A DNA stretch of 64,000 bases from Sediminibacterium sp. (GCA_030054095.1 JASGCO010000019.1:17366-81365), one strand, 5' to 3'; positions 46,601 through 56,470 are shown, counted from the stretch's first letter. Translations and numbers: made by a program. Notes: generated from the letters alone by a model not told the origin.

Positions 46601-48265
46601 TTATGGATTCGTTTGCGCATTTACGGCTATTTGTCCGTTCAGGACTTCTATGGCCTTTTTAATGCAATTGTCATTTTCGTTTAAAATAGGATAATAGGCG
46701 TCCTTGTCAAATAAATTACGGCCTATGAGCGCTTTCATTAATTGTTTAAGTCCTTTTGCGGTAAGGCCAGGGTTATTATCCGTATGCTGAAATTTTTTAC
46801 CTATAGCGTAATCATTCAAGGCTTTTATTTCTTTTTCCGATACGGTATAGCTGCTTATAAAGGCAGTCGCATTTTTGTAAGTCTGTAGTAACGCATTCCG
46901 GTTTTTATCTGTGTAATCGAAACAAAAAGCATTAACTAATCCACTGTAAAATAAACGGTTAACATAACTGCTGTATTTAACGGTATCAAGGGGAACAAAC
47001 ACATCCGGAACAATTCCGCCTCCGCCATACACAACCTTTCCTCCGGGCGTTCTGTAAATCTTCGATTTATCAATTTTCATGCTGTCTTTATTGTACAATT
47101 CACCCGCTTCAAAACGTTCTACTTCTTCATTATAATAGGCTTCATTTCCTTCCGTATAGGGCTTTTGAATACAGCGGCCGGTTGGTGTATAATAGCGTGC
47201 AATCGTAAGCCTTACCGCCGATCCGTCAGAAAGATCCAATTGGTCCTGTACAAGACCTTTCCCAAAACTCCGGCGGCCAATAATGGTGGCACGGTCATTA
47301 TCCTGAAGCGCGCCCGCCACAATTTCGCTGGCACTGGCACTTCCCTCATCTATTAATACCACTAAGGTATTATTTTCAAATCCCCCGCGTGTGCTGGCCG
47401 AATACACTTTTTTGGGATGCGCTTTTCCTTCAGTATAAACAATTTGTAAGCCATCGCTTAAAAATTCATCACTTAGCTCTACCGCTATTTTTAAAAAACC
47501 ACCACCGTTACCGCGTAAATCCAGTATTAGTTTTTTCATCCCCTGTTTACTCAAATCATTAAACGCCTTCAGGTATTCATCGTAAGTTGTTTCCGCAAAG
47601 CGTGAAATTTTAATATACCCAATGCCAGGTGAAACCATGTAATTAACATCAATGCTGTAAATAGGAATGGCATCCCGAACAATGGTAAAATCCAATAGTT
47701 TGTTTACTCCCGCGCGCTTAATGGAAACTTTCACTTTTGTGCCACCGGGTCCCCTTAGTTTACTGAATACTTTGGTATTGGTAATTTTTACACCAGCAAC
47801 CAGCGTATCGTTGACCTTAATAATTTTATCTCCTGCTTTAATACCCAGTTTTTCAGAAGGCCCGCCAATGATCGGATTAATAATGCGTATGGTATCGTCT
47901 ATAATATTGAATTCAACTCCTATTCCGTCAAAATTTCCTTTTAAAGGATCGTTTACCAGATCAAAATCGTGGGCCGGAATATAATCGCTGTGAGGATCAA
48001 GACTTTTTAGCATGGCGGTTATAGTGCGTTCCGATAAAGAGTCTTTGCTGATGGTATCTACATATTGCTGTACAATATAATCCAGCAGAGAATTAATTTT
48101 ATTATTACCGGTAGCTGAAGTTTTTAGCTGATAGTTAGTTAATCCGTTACCAAAGGTGAAAAAATAACCGATAAGGACACCTAATGCCAGAACGATAGCA
48201 AAATAGAGTGGCAAAAAAGGGTTAAAAGGGCGGTTTGGCGGATTCGTTTCTGTATCCATATCCAT
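46601..48265 (-). CDS. S41-family C-terminal processing peptidase
   Basis: 554 residues. One transmembrane segment near the N-terminus (about 18-40) anchors it. A PDZ domain follows, with GIGVEFNIIDDTIRI and AGDKIIKVNDTLV. The catalytic domain contains LILDLRGNGGGFL, then the nucleophile serine in DEGSASASEIVAGAL and the lysine base in RRSFGKGLVQ. It degrades or trims periplasmic proteins at their C-termini, as CtpA/Prc do. The C-terminal 130 residues are a helical extension typical of Bacteroidota members. The cytochrome c gene lies downstream on the same strand. It is divergent from the Rieske-fold lipoprotein gene. Confidence 0.9.
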   Translation of the reverse strand: MDMDTETNPPNRPFNPFLPLYFAIVLALGVLIGYFFTFGNGLTNYQLKTSATGNNKINSLLDYIVQQYVDTISKDSLSERTITAMLKSLDPHSDYIPAHDFDLVNDPLKGNFDGIGVEFNIIDDTIRIINPIIGGPSEKLGIKAGDKIIKVNDTLVAGVKITNTKVFSKLRGPGGTKVKVSIKRAGVNKLLDFTIVRDAIPIYSIDVNYMVSPGIGYIKISRFAETTYDEYLKAFNDLSKQGMKKLILDLRGNGGGFLKIAVELSDEFLSDGLQIVYTEGKAHPKKVYSASTRGGFENNTLVVLIDEGSASASEIVAGALQDNDRATIIGRRSFGKGLVQDQLDLSDGSAVRLTIARYYTPTGRCIQKPYTEGNEAYYNEEVERFEAGELYNKDSMKIDKSKIYRTPGGKVVYGGGGIVPDVFVPLDTVKYSSYVNRLFYSGLVNAFCFDYTDKNRNALLQTYKNATAFISSYTVSEKEIKALNDYAIGKKFQHTDNNPGLTAKGLKQLMKALIGRNLFDKDAYYPILNENDNCIKKAIEVLNGQIAVNAQTNP

Positions 48266-48274
48266 TATTAATCG

Positions 48275-48296
48275 TAAATTTGAGTGTATAAATGTA
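48275..48296. promoter_or_regulatory. overlapping divergent -7 boxes
   Basis: TAAATTTG on the plus strand (48275-48282) points at the lipoprotein ATG 48308, while TACATTTA on the minus strand (48289-48296) points at the protease ATG 48265. No -33 TTG was seen for either, so support is modest. Confidence 0.35.
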
Positions 48297-48307
48297 AGCC
48301 ATTTTTA

Positions 48308-48766
48308 ATGAGAAGTCGTCGTCTGATTATAAAAAATAGCCTTCTGGTAATGATTTATGTTTTTTTAGCAAGTGTTTTGTCACCGGCTTGTAAAAAACAA
48401 TCGCCTCCAGTTACTAATGTGCCGCCAGCTTTAGTAGATCTGACACTTTATATTAATGAGCCAACTAACTTTAAAATTCAAACAATTGGTGGGTGGTTGT
48501 ATTATAGTGCAGGAACAAATGGTTTAATTATTTACCGTAAAAGCCAGCAGGAAGTTATTACGCTGGAGCGCACTTCAACGGCAGATCCCAACAATCCAAA
48601 GGCAAGAGCCATTGTTCAGAATGATAATTTTACCTGTAAAGATACTATTAGCGGCTCTACCTGGCAGATCGTGGATGGTGGAGTAATGTCGGGACCCGCT
48701 ACCCTTCCTTTAAAGCAATACCCTACCTCATTTGATGGAAATGTCATCCGGATTAAAGGCATCTGA
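48308..48766 (+). CDS. Rieske-fold lipoprotein lacking the usual cluster ligands
   Basis: 152 residues from ATG 48308; the frame reaches GTG 48284, but the ATG gives a lipoprotein signal with Cys28 (LSPACKKQ). The mature part follows the pattern of Bacteroidota Rieske-like lipoproteins: LTLYINEPTNFKIQTIGGWLYY, GTNGLIIYRKS, and GPATLPLKQYPTSFDGNVIRI at the end. The two CxH / CxxH iron-sulfur ligand pairs of true Rieske proteins are missing; only one Cys (FTCKD) remains where the second pair would be. So it is likely a structural relative without a 2Fe-2S cluster. Function unknown. Confidence 0.6.
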   Translation: MRSRRLIIKNSLLVMIYVFLASVLSPACKKQSPPVTNVPPALVDLTLYINEPTNFKIQTIGGWLYYSAGTNGLIIYRKSQQEVITLERTSTADPNNPKARAIVQNDNFTCKDTISGSTWQIVDGGVMSGPATLPLKQYPTSFDGNVIRIKGI

Positions 48767-48853
48767 TTAGCCAATGCCTAATTAATAGCCAACTGTTAAC
48801 AACCCGCCGGCGGAGTTGTATTTTGTGCCTGAATAGGAACTTATTTTGTAGCA

Positions 48854-50845
48854 ATGAACCTGTTTACCAAAATAAGGGATAAGCATAATCTCATTTTTAA
48901 AATCGGGATGGTACTGTTGCTGGCGGTTTTTTCTGCCTGGCTGTTACCCCGTGAAAAAGTACATGCCAATCGTGTAAACGCGTTTAGCGCGGTGTGGAAT
49001 GAAGCTGATCTGGTGTTGGAACGTGATTTTTTTATGAGGAAAGCGGCGGCTGAACTGGAACGGGAGAAGCAACAGGTAATGCTTGCTTCCCCTCTGGTGT
49101 TTGAAGAAAATGCGACAGAGTTAAAACGACAGGACAGTGTGTTGGCCAACCTCAGACAACGATCAGATGTAACGGGGCGTTATTTACTCAACCTGCTCGA
49201 TACCATTGTTAAAACAGGCATTATTGAAGAGCAGGAAGTGCCACCGGTGCATCCGGTTCTCATTTTCAGGAACGGGGTATATGAAAGTTATCAGTACGAC
49301 GGTTTTTTTACCATACAATCGGCTATTAAATATATAGAGCAAAAGGAAGGAAGTGCCTATAAAAAAGTGGAACGTGAACTACTGGAGGCGCTAGGGGTAA
49401 TATATGTGCACAGCCCCGCCCGTACCCGTTTAATAGCGGAAGAACGAATTAACGCGCTGTCTCTTTACCGTTATTTTTATCCTAAGGGAAGCGTGTTAAT
49501 TCGTCAGGGAGAACCTCTGAATAACGAAAAACGGTTCCTGATAAATAATTACATCTATCAGCATCAGCAAGCCAGTAACTATACCTTTCTGCAATTTATG
49601 GCCCGCTGGGCGTTTGTGTCTTTGTTATTTGGGGTGTTGCTGTTATACCTTTATTTTTTCAGAAAACCCTTCTTTGGAAATAACCTTCAATTTATTTTTC
49701 TTTTCCTGTGTTTGTTTGTAGTGGTTTTATCGTGCCATATTGTATCTTCCTATAACCTTTATTTATACGCGCTACCTTATGTTATGCTTCCCGTGTTGGT
49801 GCGTGTATTTTATGATAGTCGTACAGCTTTATTCACCTATTTACTAAGTATTTTATTGGCCGCTTTTTTTCAAACAGATAAATTGCAGTTTACCTTAATT
49901 CAGTTATGCGTTGGGATTATTACCCTGTTTTCAATTGCTGAAATACGGCGGCGTACACAGTTGATTAATGCTTTTATCATTAGTCTGGTATTGTATGTTT
50001 TTACTTTTTTCATTTACCAGATAGGGTTTGAAAAGAGTATAGTGGCTTTTAAACTTTGGTCGTATTTACCATTTATTATTAGTTCTATTTTGTTATTGTT
50101 ATCCTTTCCATTAATCTATAGTATCGAAAAAGTATTCCGGTTCAGTTCCGATTTTACATTATTAGAGTTATCAGATCTTAATCATCCGCTTCTGAGGGAA
50201 TTATCCGACAAAATTCCCGGAACGTTTCAGCATAGTTTGCAGGTGGCCAATCTTGCAGAAGAAGCCATTTATTACATTGGGGGAAACACCTTGCTGGTGC
50301 GCACAGGAGCCTTGTTTCATGATATTGGTAAACTTAAAAACGGAAAATACTTTATTGAAAACCAGGGGAATAACCGGAATCCGCACGAAGATCTGGAACC
50401 CGAAGAAAGCGCGGCTATCATTATTGGTCATATTATTACGGGGATAGAAATAGCGCGGCAATATCAATTACCGGAGTCTATTATTGATTTTATAAGAACC
50501 CATCATGGCACCACATCGGTGGGCTATTTTTTAAATCTGTATAAAAAAGTGCATGGTGAGCGGACCCTTGATGAGCAGAAATTCCGTTACCCGGGACCAA
50601 TTCCGTTTAGCAAAGAGACGGCTGTATTGATGCTGGCAGATGGGGTAGAGGCTGCTTCCAGAAGCCTTAAAGTGCATGATGCGCTTACCATAAATGATCT
50701 TGTGGATAAAATAATAGATTATAAAATACAACAAAATCAACTCATTAACGCCGATATTACGTTTAAAGACATTACCCTGATCCGTAAAATTTTTAAGCGC
50801 CGCCTGATGAATATTTATCACGTAAGAATAGAATATCCGAGATAG
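48854..50845 (+). CDS. 7TM-HD family phosphodiesterase (PgpH-like)
   Basis: 663 residues. Layout: one N-terminal transmembrane helix, an extracytoplasmic domain (about 40-250), a cluster of seven helices (about 255-430), and a cytoplasmic HD domain. The HD motif is complete: HSLQVANLAEEA, LFHDIGK with His489-Asp490, and GHIITGIEIA. Firmicute PgpH of the same layout hydrolyses the messenger c-di-AMP, so a nucleotide second-messenger role is likely but unproven here. It lies 87 bp after the Rieske-fold lipoprotein gene and before the polysaccharide export genes. Confidence 0.85.
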   Translation: MNLFTKIRDKHNLIFKIGMVLLLAVFSAWLLPREKVHANRVNAFSAVWNEADLVLERDFFMRKAAAELEREKQQVMLASPLVFEENATELKRQDSVLANLRQRSDVTGRYLLNLLDTIVKTGIIEEQEVPPVHPVLIFRNGVYESYQYDGFFTIQSAIKYIEQKEGSAYKKVERELLEALGVIYVHSPARTRLIAEERINALSLYRYFYPKGSVLIRQGEPLNNEKRFLINNYIYQHQQASNYTFLQFMARWAFVSLLFGVLLLYLYFFRKPFFGNNLQFIFLFLCLFVVVLSCHIVSSYNLYLYALPYVMLPVLVRVFYDSRTALFTYLLSILLAAFFQTDKLQFTLIQLCVGIITLFSIAEIRRRTQLINAFIISLVLYVFTFFIYQIGFEKSIVAFKLWSYLPFIISSILLLLSFPLIYSIEKVFRFSSDFTLLELSDLNHPLLRELSDKIPGTFQHSLQVANLAEEAIYYIGGNTLLVRTGALFHDIGKLKNGKYFIENQGNNRNPHEDLEPEESAAIIIGHIITGIEIARQYQLPESIIDFIRTHHGTTSVGYFLNLYKKVHGERTLDEQKFRYPGPIPFSKETAVLMLADGVEAASRSLKVHDALTINDLVDKIIDYKIQQNQLINADITFKDITLIRKIFKRRLMNIYHVRIEYPR

Positions 50846-50937
50846 CAGGTTTATGTGTTTCGGATTTAAAAAAATGATCTTTGTCAAAGAGATTTTAATA
50901 GAACTTAACTGTTTGACTTTTAGTGAATTTGAGTATC

Positions 50938-50967
50938 TTGCGTGAACTGAAAAAAAGAATATCTTTG
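50938..50967 (+). promoter_or_regulatory. Bacteroidota-type promoter of the polysaccharide export operon
   Basis: TTG at 50938-50940, a 19-bp spacer and TATCTTTG at 50960-50967 fit the consensus. The -7 box ends only nine bases before ATG 50977, so the leader would be a few bases at most. A second, weaker TATCTTG lies at 50934 and could give a longer leader. Confidence 0.55.
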
Positions 50968-50976
50968 TATCAAACT

Positions 50977-51732
50977 ATGTTAAAGCAATACCTATTTTCC
51001 CTTTTTGTTGTTATTACCTTTTCATCCTGTAAACTCTTCCGTTCCAATCTGATGCTGGAAACACCAAGGGATTATCAGTATGCCAAACTGGTAGATTCTA
51101 TCAGTCGCCTGGATTATAAAATTGCTCCCAACGATGCGTTACAGTGCAGGGTGTTTACCAACGACGGGTTCAAGTTGATTGATTTGGCCAATTCGGCAAA
51201 TGTAGTATATAACAGTAACCTCGAGTTTTTAGTGGAAAGTGACGGAACTGTAAAATTACCGTTGGTTGGTCCGCAAAAAATAACCGGTTACACCATACGA
51301 GAGGCGGAAAAGTACCTTGAGGAAAAATACAGTGAGTTCTATGTAAAACCATACGTAAATCTGAAGGTTTCAAATAAGCGTGTAATCATTTTTCCCGGTA
51401 ATTCAGGAAATGCCAAGGTATTGCCATTAACCAATAACAATACTACCGTACTCGAAGCGATTGCTCAGGCCGGAGGTATAACAGAAGATGGAAAGGCCTA
51501 CAAAGTGAAACTAATCCGTTCGAACAATAGTAAACCACAACCCGATATTTACCTGATGGATTTGTCTAAGATAGAAGGAGTGGTGGCTGGTAACAGTAAA
51601 GTGCAGGCAAATGACATTATTTATGTAGAACCACGTTACCGTTTAGCCAGAACACTTGCCGGAGAGTTAACGCCGGTTGTAACACTCTTAACCTCTGTCA
51701 TTATTATTTATCTGTTTATAAGGGGTAATTAA
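50977..51732 (+). CDS. outer-membrane polysaccharide export lipoprotein (Wza/BexD-like)
   Basis: 251 residues from ATG 50977. The frame extends upstream to 50923, but that part overlaps the promoter, and the ATG gives a lipoprotein signal with Cys19 (ITFSSCKLF). The Poly_export domain follows: LDYKIAPNDALQCRVF, GTVKLPLVG, KITGYTIREAEKYLEE. A SLBB-like part comes next (NNTTVLEAIAQAGGITEDGKAYKVKLIRS). The C-terminus is a transmembrane helix (VTLLTSVIIIYLFI), as in Wza-like proteins whose last helix crosses the outer membrane. It is the first gene of the unit with the Wzc-like kinase 3 bp downstream. Confidence 0.85.
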   Translation: MLKQYLFSLFVVITFSSCKLFRSNLMLETPRDYQYAKLVDSISRLDYKIAPNDALQCRVFTNDGFKLIDLANSANVVYNSNLEFLVESDGTVKLPLVGPQKITGYTIREAEKYLEEKYSEFYVKPYVNLKVSNKRVIIFPGNSGNAKVLPLTNNNTTVLEAIAQAGGITEDGKAYKVKLIRSNNSKPQPDIYLMDLSKIEGVVAGNSKVQANDIIYVEPRYRLARTLAGELTPVVTLLTSVIIIYLFIRGN

Positions 51733-51735
51733 GAC

Positions 51736-54174
51736 ATGTTAAATCAGTCTATTGAACATACCAATAATCAGTTAAAATCGGTTGCCGACAAGCTCAATAA
51801 TAATTTCGATATCGGGGTTATTGTTTTTTTGCTGGTTAAAAGCCGCTGGTTTATAGTATTATCGTTTATATTATCATTTGGTCTGGCATTTCTCTATTTG
51901 CGTTACAGTCAAACTGTTTATGAATCGCGAGCTGTTGTTCAGATTTATGACCAGAATAAAGCCAATGAAATACTTCAGTTAAACCAGATTAATAGTAACG
52001 ACAATGTACTAGCCGAAGCCATAGAGCAAATCCGCTCGAAAGTATTCCTGAAACGGGTGGTAGAAAAACTGGATATTGTTACGTCTTATTACAATCAGGG
52101 GATTTTTAAAAACTACGAATTATATAACGGGTCATCCTTTCAGGTTAAGGTAAATGTAAAGAATCATGCCTTATATGGTAAGAAGATTTACATCCGGTTT
52201 AATTCTAATTTAAAATCAGGTACTCTCGAACTGGAAAAGGGGGGGGCTGTGTTTCATTTTCAAACCGGAAGCTGGCTTAAAAATTCTGATTTTGACATCA
52301 ATGTGTTTCTGAATCCGGGGCAAAGCAATGAGGTGATACGTGAAAACATAAACTCTAATAACGAAATGTTTTTTGTGGTAAGCAGTGTAGATGCCGTTAC
52401 CGCCGATCTTCAAAGTAAAATAGAAGTTCGTTTACTGAACGAGTACGCCCGTACGCTTCTCATAAAGGTTAAAGATGTTAATTCGTTTAAAACAACAGAT
52501 CTGGTAAATGCCATTACTGAAGAATTTTTAATTTACGATGTAGAGCGCAAAAGCGAGAGTTCGAGAAATATTTTGAAGTTTATTGATGGTCAACTGGACA
52601 ATGTGTACAATGATTTAAAAAGTAGTGAGAGCGATTTGCAACGGTTTAAGAAGGAAAAGAACATGACAGGAAAGGAAGACGCATTAATGGCCTCTAAAAT
52701 GATGCGTTATTCTAATCTGGAGGATCAGATGCTGAAAGTGGAGATGGAAGAAAAAATCATAGGAGAAATTCAAACTAGTATTGCTAAAAATAAAAACATA
52801 GATATTTATCAGCTCATTTCATTAATGAATGGCACTGAGTACGAGAATCTGATTAAAGATATAACCGGCGCTATTCAGAAACTTCTGGTGGAAAAGGAAA
52901 ACCTGCTTTATGCTGTTACCCCCAATTCTGAAAATATCAAACAAATTAATTATCAGATAGAAAATCAGAAAAAATTGCTGATCGAAAGTCTGGATGCGGT
53001 ACGGTTAAAGTATAAAACACAATACCGTAATCTGCTCGAAAAGGCAAGCCAGTACAAAGTAAGCGGTGGACAAACCCCGGAAGATGAAGTTGAATTTTCG
53101 CGTTTAAATCGCCTTTATACCATTAGTGAGAAATACTATACCATGTTATTGGAAAAGAAAACCGAGTTCTCTATTTCCAAAGCAGGTTTTGTGTCGCAGA
53201 ATATTATATTGGAAAGAGCATTGGGTAACGGCGCCATCTTATCGCCAAGCAAAAAAAACGCGATACTGATAGCATTTCTTTCTGCTTTTTTATTCTCTGT
53301 CGGTTTAGTGTTTTTCCGGTATATTTTTCACGATAAAATTTATTCGTTATCTGATATTACAAAATACTCCAGTGGAAATGTTGCGCTATTAGGGCTTGTA
53401 CCCCGTTTTGACCGTGATATACCAGTATCGCAACTGATAGTTGACAAAAATCCTATGTCGCTGATCAGTGAGAGTTTCCGTACCATAAGAGCCAACCTGC
53501 AATTTATAAATAACGATCCGGGCCCTAAGGTAATCTCAGTAACATCTACCATTAGCGGAGAAGGTAAAACATTTGTTGCCATTAATATTGCGGGTATTCT
53601 GGCGTTTACAGATAAAAAAGCCATTATTATTGATTTGGATATGCGTAAACCTAAAATTCACAAGGGTTTTGGTGTTAGCAATAATAAAGGAATGAGTACC
53701 ATTTTAACAGGTACCACCAGCGTGGATGAGTGTATTAATCCCAGTTCAATGGAAAATCTTAAATTCATTACCGCGGGCCCTATTCCTCCTAATCCAAGCG
53801 AACTGATTCTGAATAAAAAACTGGATGATTTAATTGCATACCTGAAAGAGCATTTCGATTATGTTATTATTGATAATGCTCCGATTGGCCTAGTTACCGA
53901 TGGTTTGGCAACTATTCAGGCAGCGGATTATCCTATTTATGTATTCCGTTCAGGGTATTCTAAACGTATGTTTACGCAAATTATAGACCGGCTCAGGAAT
54001 GAAAACAATCTTAAAAATCTATCAATCATACTAAACGATATAGATATAAGTAAAAAAGTATATAGTTATAATTACGGATATGGTTATGGCTACGGCTACG
54101 GCTATGGAAGCGGTAATGGCTATTATACTGACGATGACGGCAAGAAAACAAAACTATTCAAACGGAAAAAATAG
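51736..54174 (+). CDS. polysaccharide co-polymerase / tyrosine autokinase (Wzc-like)
   Basis: 812 residues. The N-terminal Wzz-type domain is bounded by two transmembrane helices (about 34-50 and 510-532) around a long periplasmic part with coiled coils. The cytoplasmic BY-kinase domain has Walker A SGEGKT (607-612), Walker A' IIIDLDMRKPK and Walker B YVIIDNAP. The tail is a tyrosine-rich cluster of repeated Gly-Tyr (about 775-797), the site of autophosphorylation in this family, here unusually regular. It controls chain length and export of a surface polysaccharide with the Wza-like protein encoded upstream. The rfbC gene follows after 2 bp. Confidence 0.9.
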   Translation: MLNQSIEHTNNQLKSVADKLNNNFDIGVIVFLLVKSRWFIVLSFILSFGLAFLYLRYSQTVYESRAVVQIYDQNKANEILQLNQINSNDNVLAEAIEQIRSKVFLKRVVEKLDIVTSYYNQGIFKNYELYNGSSFQVKVNVKNHALYGKKIYIRFNSNLKSGTLELEKGGAVFHFQTGSWLKNSDFDINVFLNPGQSNEVIRENINSNNEMFFVVSSVDAVTADLQSKIEVRLLNEYARTLLIKVKDVNSFKTTDLVNAITEEFLIYDVERKSESSRNILKFIDGQLDNVYNDLKSSESDLQRFKKEKNMTGKEDALMASKMMRYSNLEDQMLKVEMEEKIIGEIQTSIAKNKNIDIYQLISLMNGTEYENLIKDITGAIQKLLVEKENLLYAVTPNSENIKQINYQIENQKKLLIESLDAVRLKYKTQYRNLLEKASQYKVSGGQTPEDEVEFSRLNRLYTISEKYYTMLLEKKTEFSISKAGFVSQNIILERALGNGAILSPSKKNAILIAFLSAFLFSVGLVFFRYIFHDKIYSLSDITKYSSGNVALLGLVPRFDRDIPVSQLIVDKNPMSLISESFRTIRANLQFINNDPGPKVISVTSTISGEGKTFVAINIAGILAFTDKKAIIIDLDMRKPKIHKGFGVSNNKGMSTILTGTTSVDECINPSSMENLKFITAGPIPPNPSELILNKKLDDLIAYLKEHFDYVIIDNAPIGLVTDGLATIQAADYPIYVFRSGYSKRMFTQIIDRLRNENNLKNLSIILNDIDISKKVYSYNYGYGYGYGYGYGSGNGYYTDDDGKKTKLFKRKK

Positions 54175-54176
54175 AA

Positions 54177-54719
54177 ATGGAAATAACGGAAACTAAACTA
54201 AAAGGATGCTTTATTATTCAACCCAAAGTGTTTGAGGATGCAAGAGGACATTTTTTTGAAAGCTACAATGCGGATGTATTTAAGAAAGCGGGTTTAGACC
54301 TTCAGTTTGTACAGGATAATCAATCCCTTTCTAATGCAGGCGTTTTAAGGGGGCTTCATTTTCAGAATCCTCCCTTTGCTCAGGGTAAACTGGTTAGAGT
54401 TATTACCGGAGCGGTATATGATGTAGCCGTTGACATACGTAAAAATTCACCTACCTACGGGCAATATGTCGGGATTGAACTAAGCGGACAAAATAAAACC
54501 ATGTTTTATATACCGGAAGGTTTTGCACACGGTTTTTTAACCCTGCAGGATAATACCATTTTTAGTTATAAATGCACTAATGTTTACAATAAACCAAGTG
54601 AAGGTTGCGTGCTATGGAACGATCCTGACTTAGGCATCAACTGGAATGTAACAGAACCGGTACTTTCGGCCAAGGATATGGAAGGAACACTTTTCAGGGA
54701 TTTTGTCAGCGCGTTTTAA
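54177..54719 (+). CDS. rfbC: dTDP-4-dehydrorhamnose 3,5-epimerase
   Basis: 180 residues with the full RmlC layout: FEDARGHFFESYN, LRGLHFQNPP (with the catalytic histidine), GAVYDVAVDIRKNSPTYGQYVG, then PEGFAHGFLTL. It makes dTDP-4-keto-L-rhamnose in the pathway to dTDP-L-rhamnose. The partners rfbA, rfbB and rfbD are not in the window. It sits between the Wzc-like kinase and bshC, spaced 2 bp and 7 bp, and probably belongs to the polysaccharide operon. Confidence 0.92.
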   Translation: MEITETKLKGCFIIQPKVFEDARGHFFESYNADVFKKAGLDLQFVQDNQSLSNAGVLRGLHFQNPPFAQGKLVRVITGAVYDVAVDIRKNSPTYGQYVGIELSGQNKTMFYIPEGFAHGFLTLQDNTIFSYKCTNVYNKPSEGCVLWNDPDLGINWNVTEPVLSAKDMEGTLFRDFVSAF

Positions 54720-54726
54720 TTTAAAC

Positions 54727-56334
54727 ATGTACTCTTCTCTGTTTTTTTCACTTAAAGAAAGCGGTTTAAATAACCTCTTAACTGATTATCTGGATCGCCA
54801 TCCGGATACTAAACCTTTTTACCGCTTTCAACCGGATGAGGAAGGTTTAAAAGCTTGCGCAGCGGTTTACCAAAGTGGTTTTAGCGCGGAACAGCGTAGC
54901 GTATTAACGGCACAACTTTTAAAACAAGCTGAATTAGTGCGTAACACCACTCCCGAAACGATTAAACACATCGAGAGTTTGTATAGTGAAAAAAGTTTTA
55001 CCATTACCACCGGGCACCAGTTGTGTTTGTTTACCGGACCGCTTTATTTTATTTATAAAATTCTGTCTGTAATAAACCTGTGTGAGTTTCTATCAGAGAA
55101 AAAGGACGGGAATAGTTACATACCAGTGTACTGGATGGCCAGTGAAGATCACGATCTGGAAGAAATTCAGTCGGTAAATCTTTTTGGAAAAACACTTAAA
55201 TGGGAAACGGATCAGAAAGGAGCCGTTGGAGCAATGCAGACAACGGGCATTGACGCTACCCTTCAGGAATTAAAAACCATTTTGGGAGAAAATCAGCGGG
55301 GAGCAGAAATTCTCGAATTATTCCGTAAAGCTTATGTAGAGCATACAAATGTGGCCGATGCTACCCGTTATCTTATCAATGCGTTGTTTGGACAGTATGG
55401 TATAGTAGTGCTTGATGGGAATGATCCGGCTTTAAAAGCTCAGTTTATTCCGGAACTGGAACTGGATCTATTTGAGCAGAAAGCATTTACTTCTGTAACT
55501 CAAACAATAGAAGAATTGCAGGCGGTAGGATACCCCGTACAGGTAAATCCACGTCAGATCAATGTTTTTTATATGCAGTCGGGGCTCCGTTCGCGTATTG
55601 AGCAACGTGGAGATCGCTATGCAGTATTAAATACAGATATTCAATTTACCCAACCCGAATTAAAGGAGTTATTGCAGCGTTCTCCTGAACGGTTTAGCCC
55701 TAACGTAGTGTTAAGACCGTTGTACCAGCAGAAAATACTTCCTAATATTGCTTATATCGGTGGGCCGGGTGAACTGACCTATTGGCTCGAGTTTAAACGG
55801 CTCTTTGAAACGTTTAATGCTATGATGCCAGTTTTATTACCCCGTAATTTTGTTACCATTGCAGATGTACCTACTAACCGGAAGATTGAAAAATTGGGAT
55901 TGAAGGTGAACGACTTTTTTAAAGACGAAAAACAAATTATAGATGCCTTTATGCTAGGTCAGGAAAGTGTTTTTCATTTAGAGGAGGAAGCAAAAGAATT
56001 AAATGTATTGTTTGATACTATTGCATTACGGGTAGAAAACATTGATAAAAGTTTGACAGGAACAGTAGGGGCTGAGCGGCAGAAAGCCTTGAACGCGTTA
56101 GGATTGATTAGCGGCAAAGTCAACAAATCCCTTAAACAACGATCGGAACAGGAAATAAAACAAATCCAGAATATTAAAAACCGACTGTTTCCCGGCGGTA
56201 CGCCACAAGAACGGTTCGATAATTTTTTACCTTATACATTAGATTCGGGTATTAACTGGATTGGCCATGTAAAAAACGCTTTAAAAACCGTAGTACCGGT
56301 TACAGAAATGCAGGTGTTAGTTCCCAAAGTGTAA
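54727..56334 (+). CDS. bshC: putative cysteine ligase of bacillithiol synthesis
   Basis: 535 residues from ATG 54727; TTG 54703 lies inside rfbC and is unlikely. BshC signatures are present: TTGHQLCLFTGPLYFIYKI, YIPVYWMASEDHDLEEIQ, FSPNVVLRPLYQQKILPNIAYIGG and ELTYWLEFK. It is the last enzyme of bacillithiol synthesis, joining cysteine to glucosaminyl-malate. bshA and bshB are not in the window. Linkage to polysaccharide genes is probably positional only. A typical BshC C-terminal coiled coil (EEEAKELNVLFDTIALRVENIDKSL) is visible. Confidence 0.9.
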   Translation: MYSSLFFSLKESGLNNLLTDYLDRHPDTKPFYRFQPDEEGLKACAAVYQSGFSAEQRSVLTAQLLKQAELVRNTTPETIKHIESLYSEKSFTITTGHQLCLFTGPLYFIYKILSVINLCEFLSEKKDGNSYIPVYWMASEDHDLEEIQSVNLFGKTLKWETDQKGAVGAMQTTGIDATLQELKTILGENQRGAEILELFRKAYVEHTNVADATRYLINALFGQYGIVVLDGNDPALKAQFIPELELDLFEQKAFTSVTQTIEELQAVGYPVQVNPRQINVFYMQSGLRSRIEQRGDRYAVLNTDIQFTQPELKELLQRSPERFSPNVVLRPLYQQKILPNIAYIGGPGELTYWLEFKRLFETFNAMMPVLLPRNFVTIADVPTNRKIEKLGLKVNDFFKDEKQIIDAFMLGQESVFHLEEEAKELNVLFDTIALRVENIDKSLTGTVGAERQKALNALGLISGKVNKSLKQRSEQEIKQIQNIKNRLFPGGTPQERFDNFLPYTLDSGINWIGHVKNALKTVVPVTEMQVLVPKV

Positions 56335-56470
56335 AAATAAAATATTGTATATCAGTATTTTGTATTTTATTTAAGTCTTATCCCAACCTTTTTTAACTTT
56401 ACTTTGTATGGTATATTATAGTGAGGTACGGTTTTGTGTGAAACGTAGATAAGTTGTACCCTGGTAAAGA

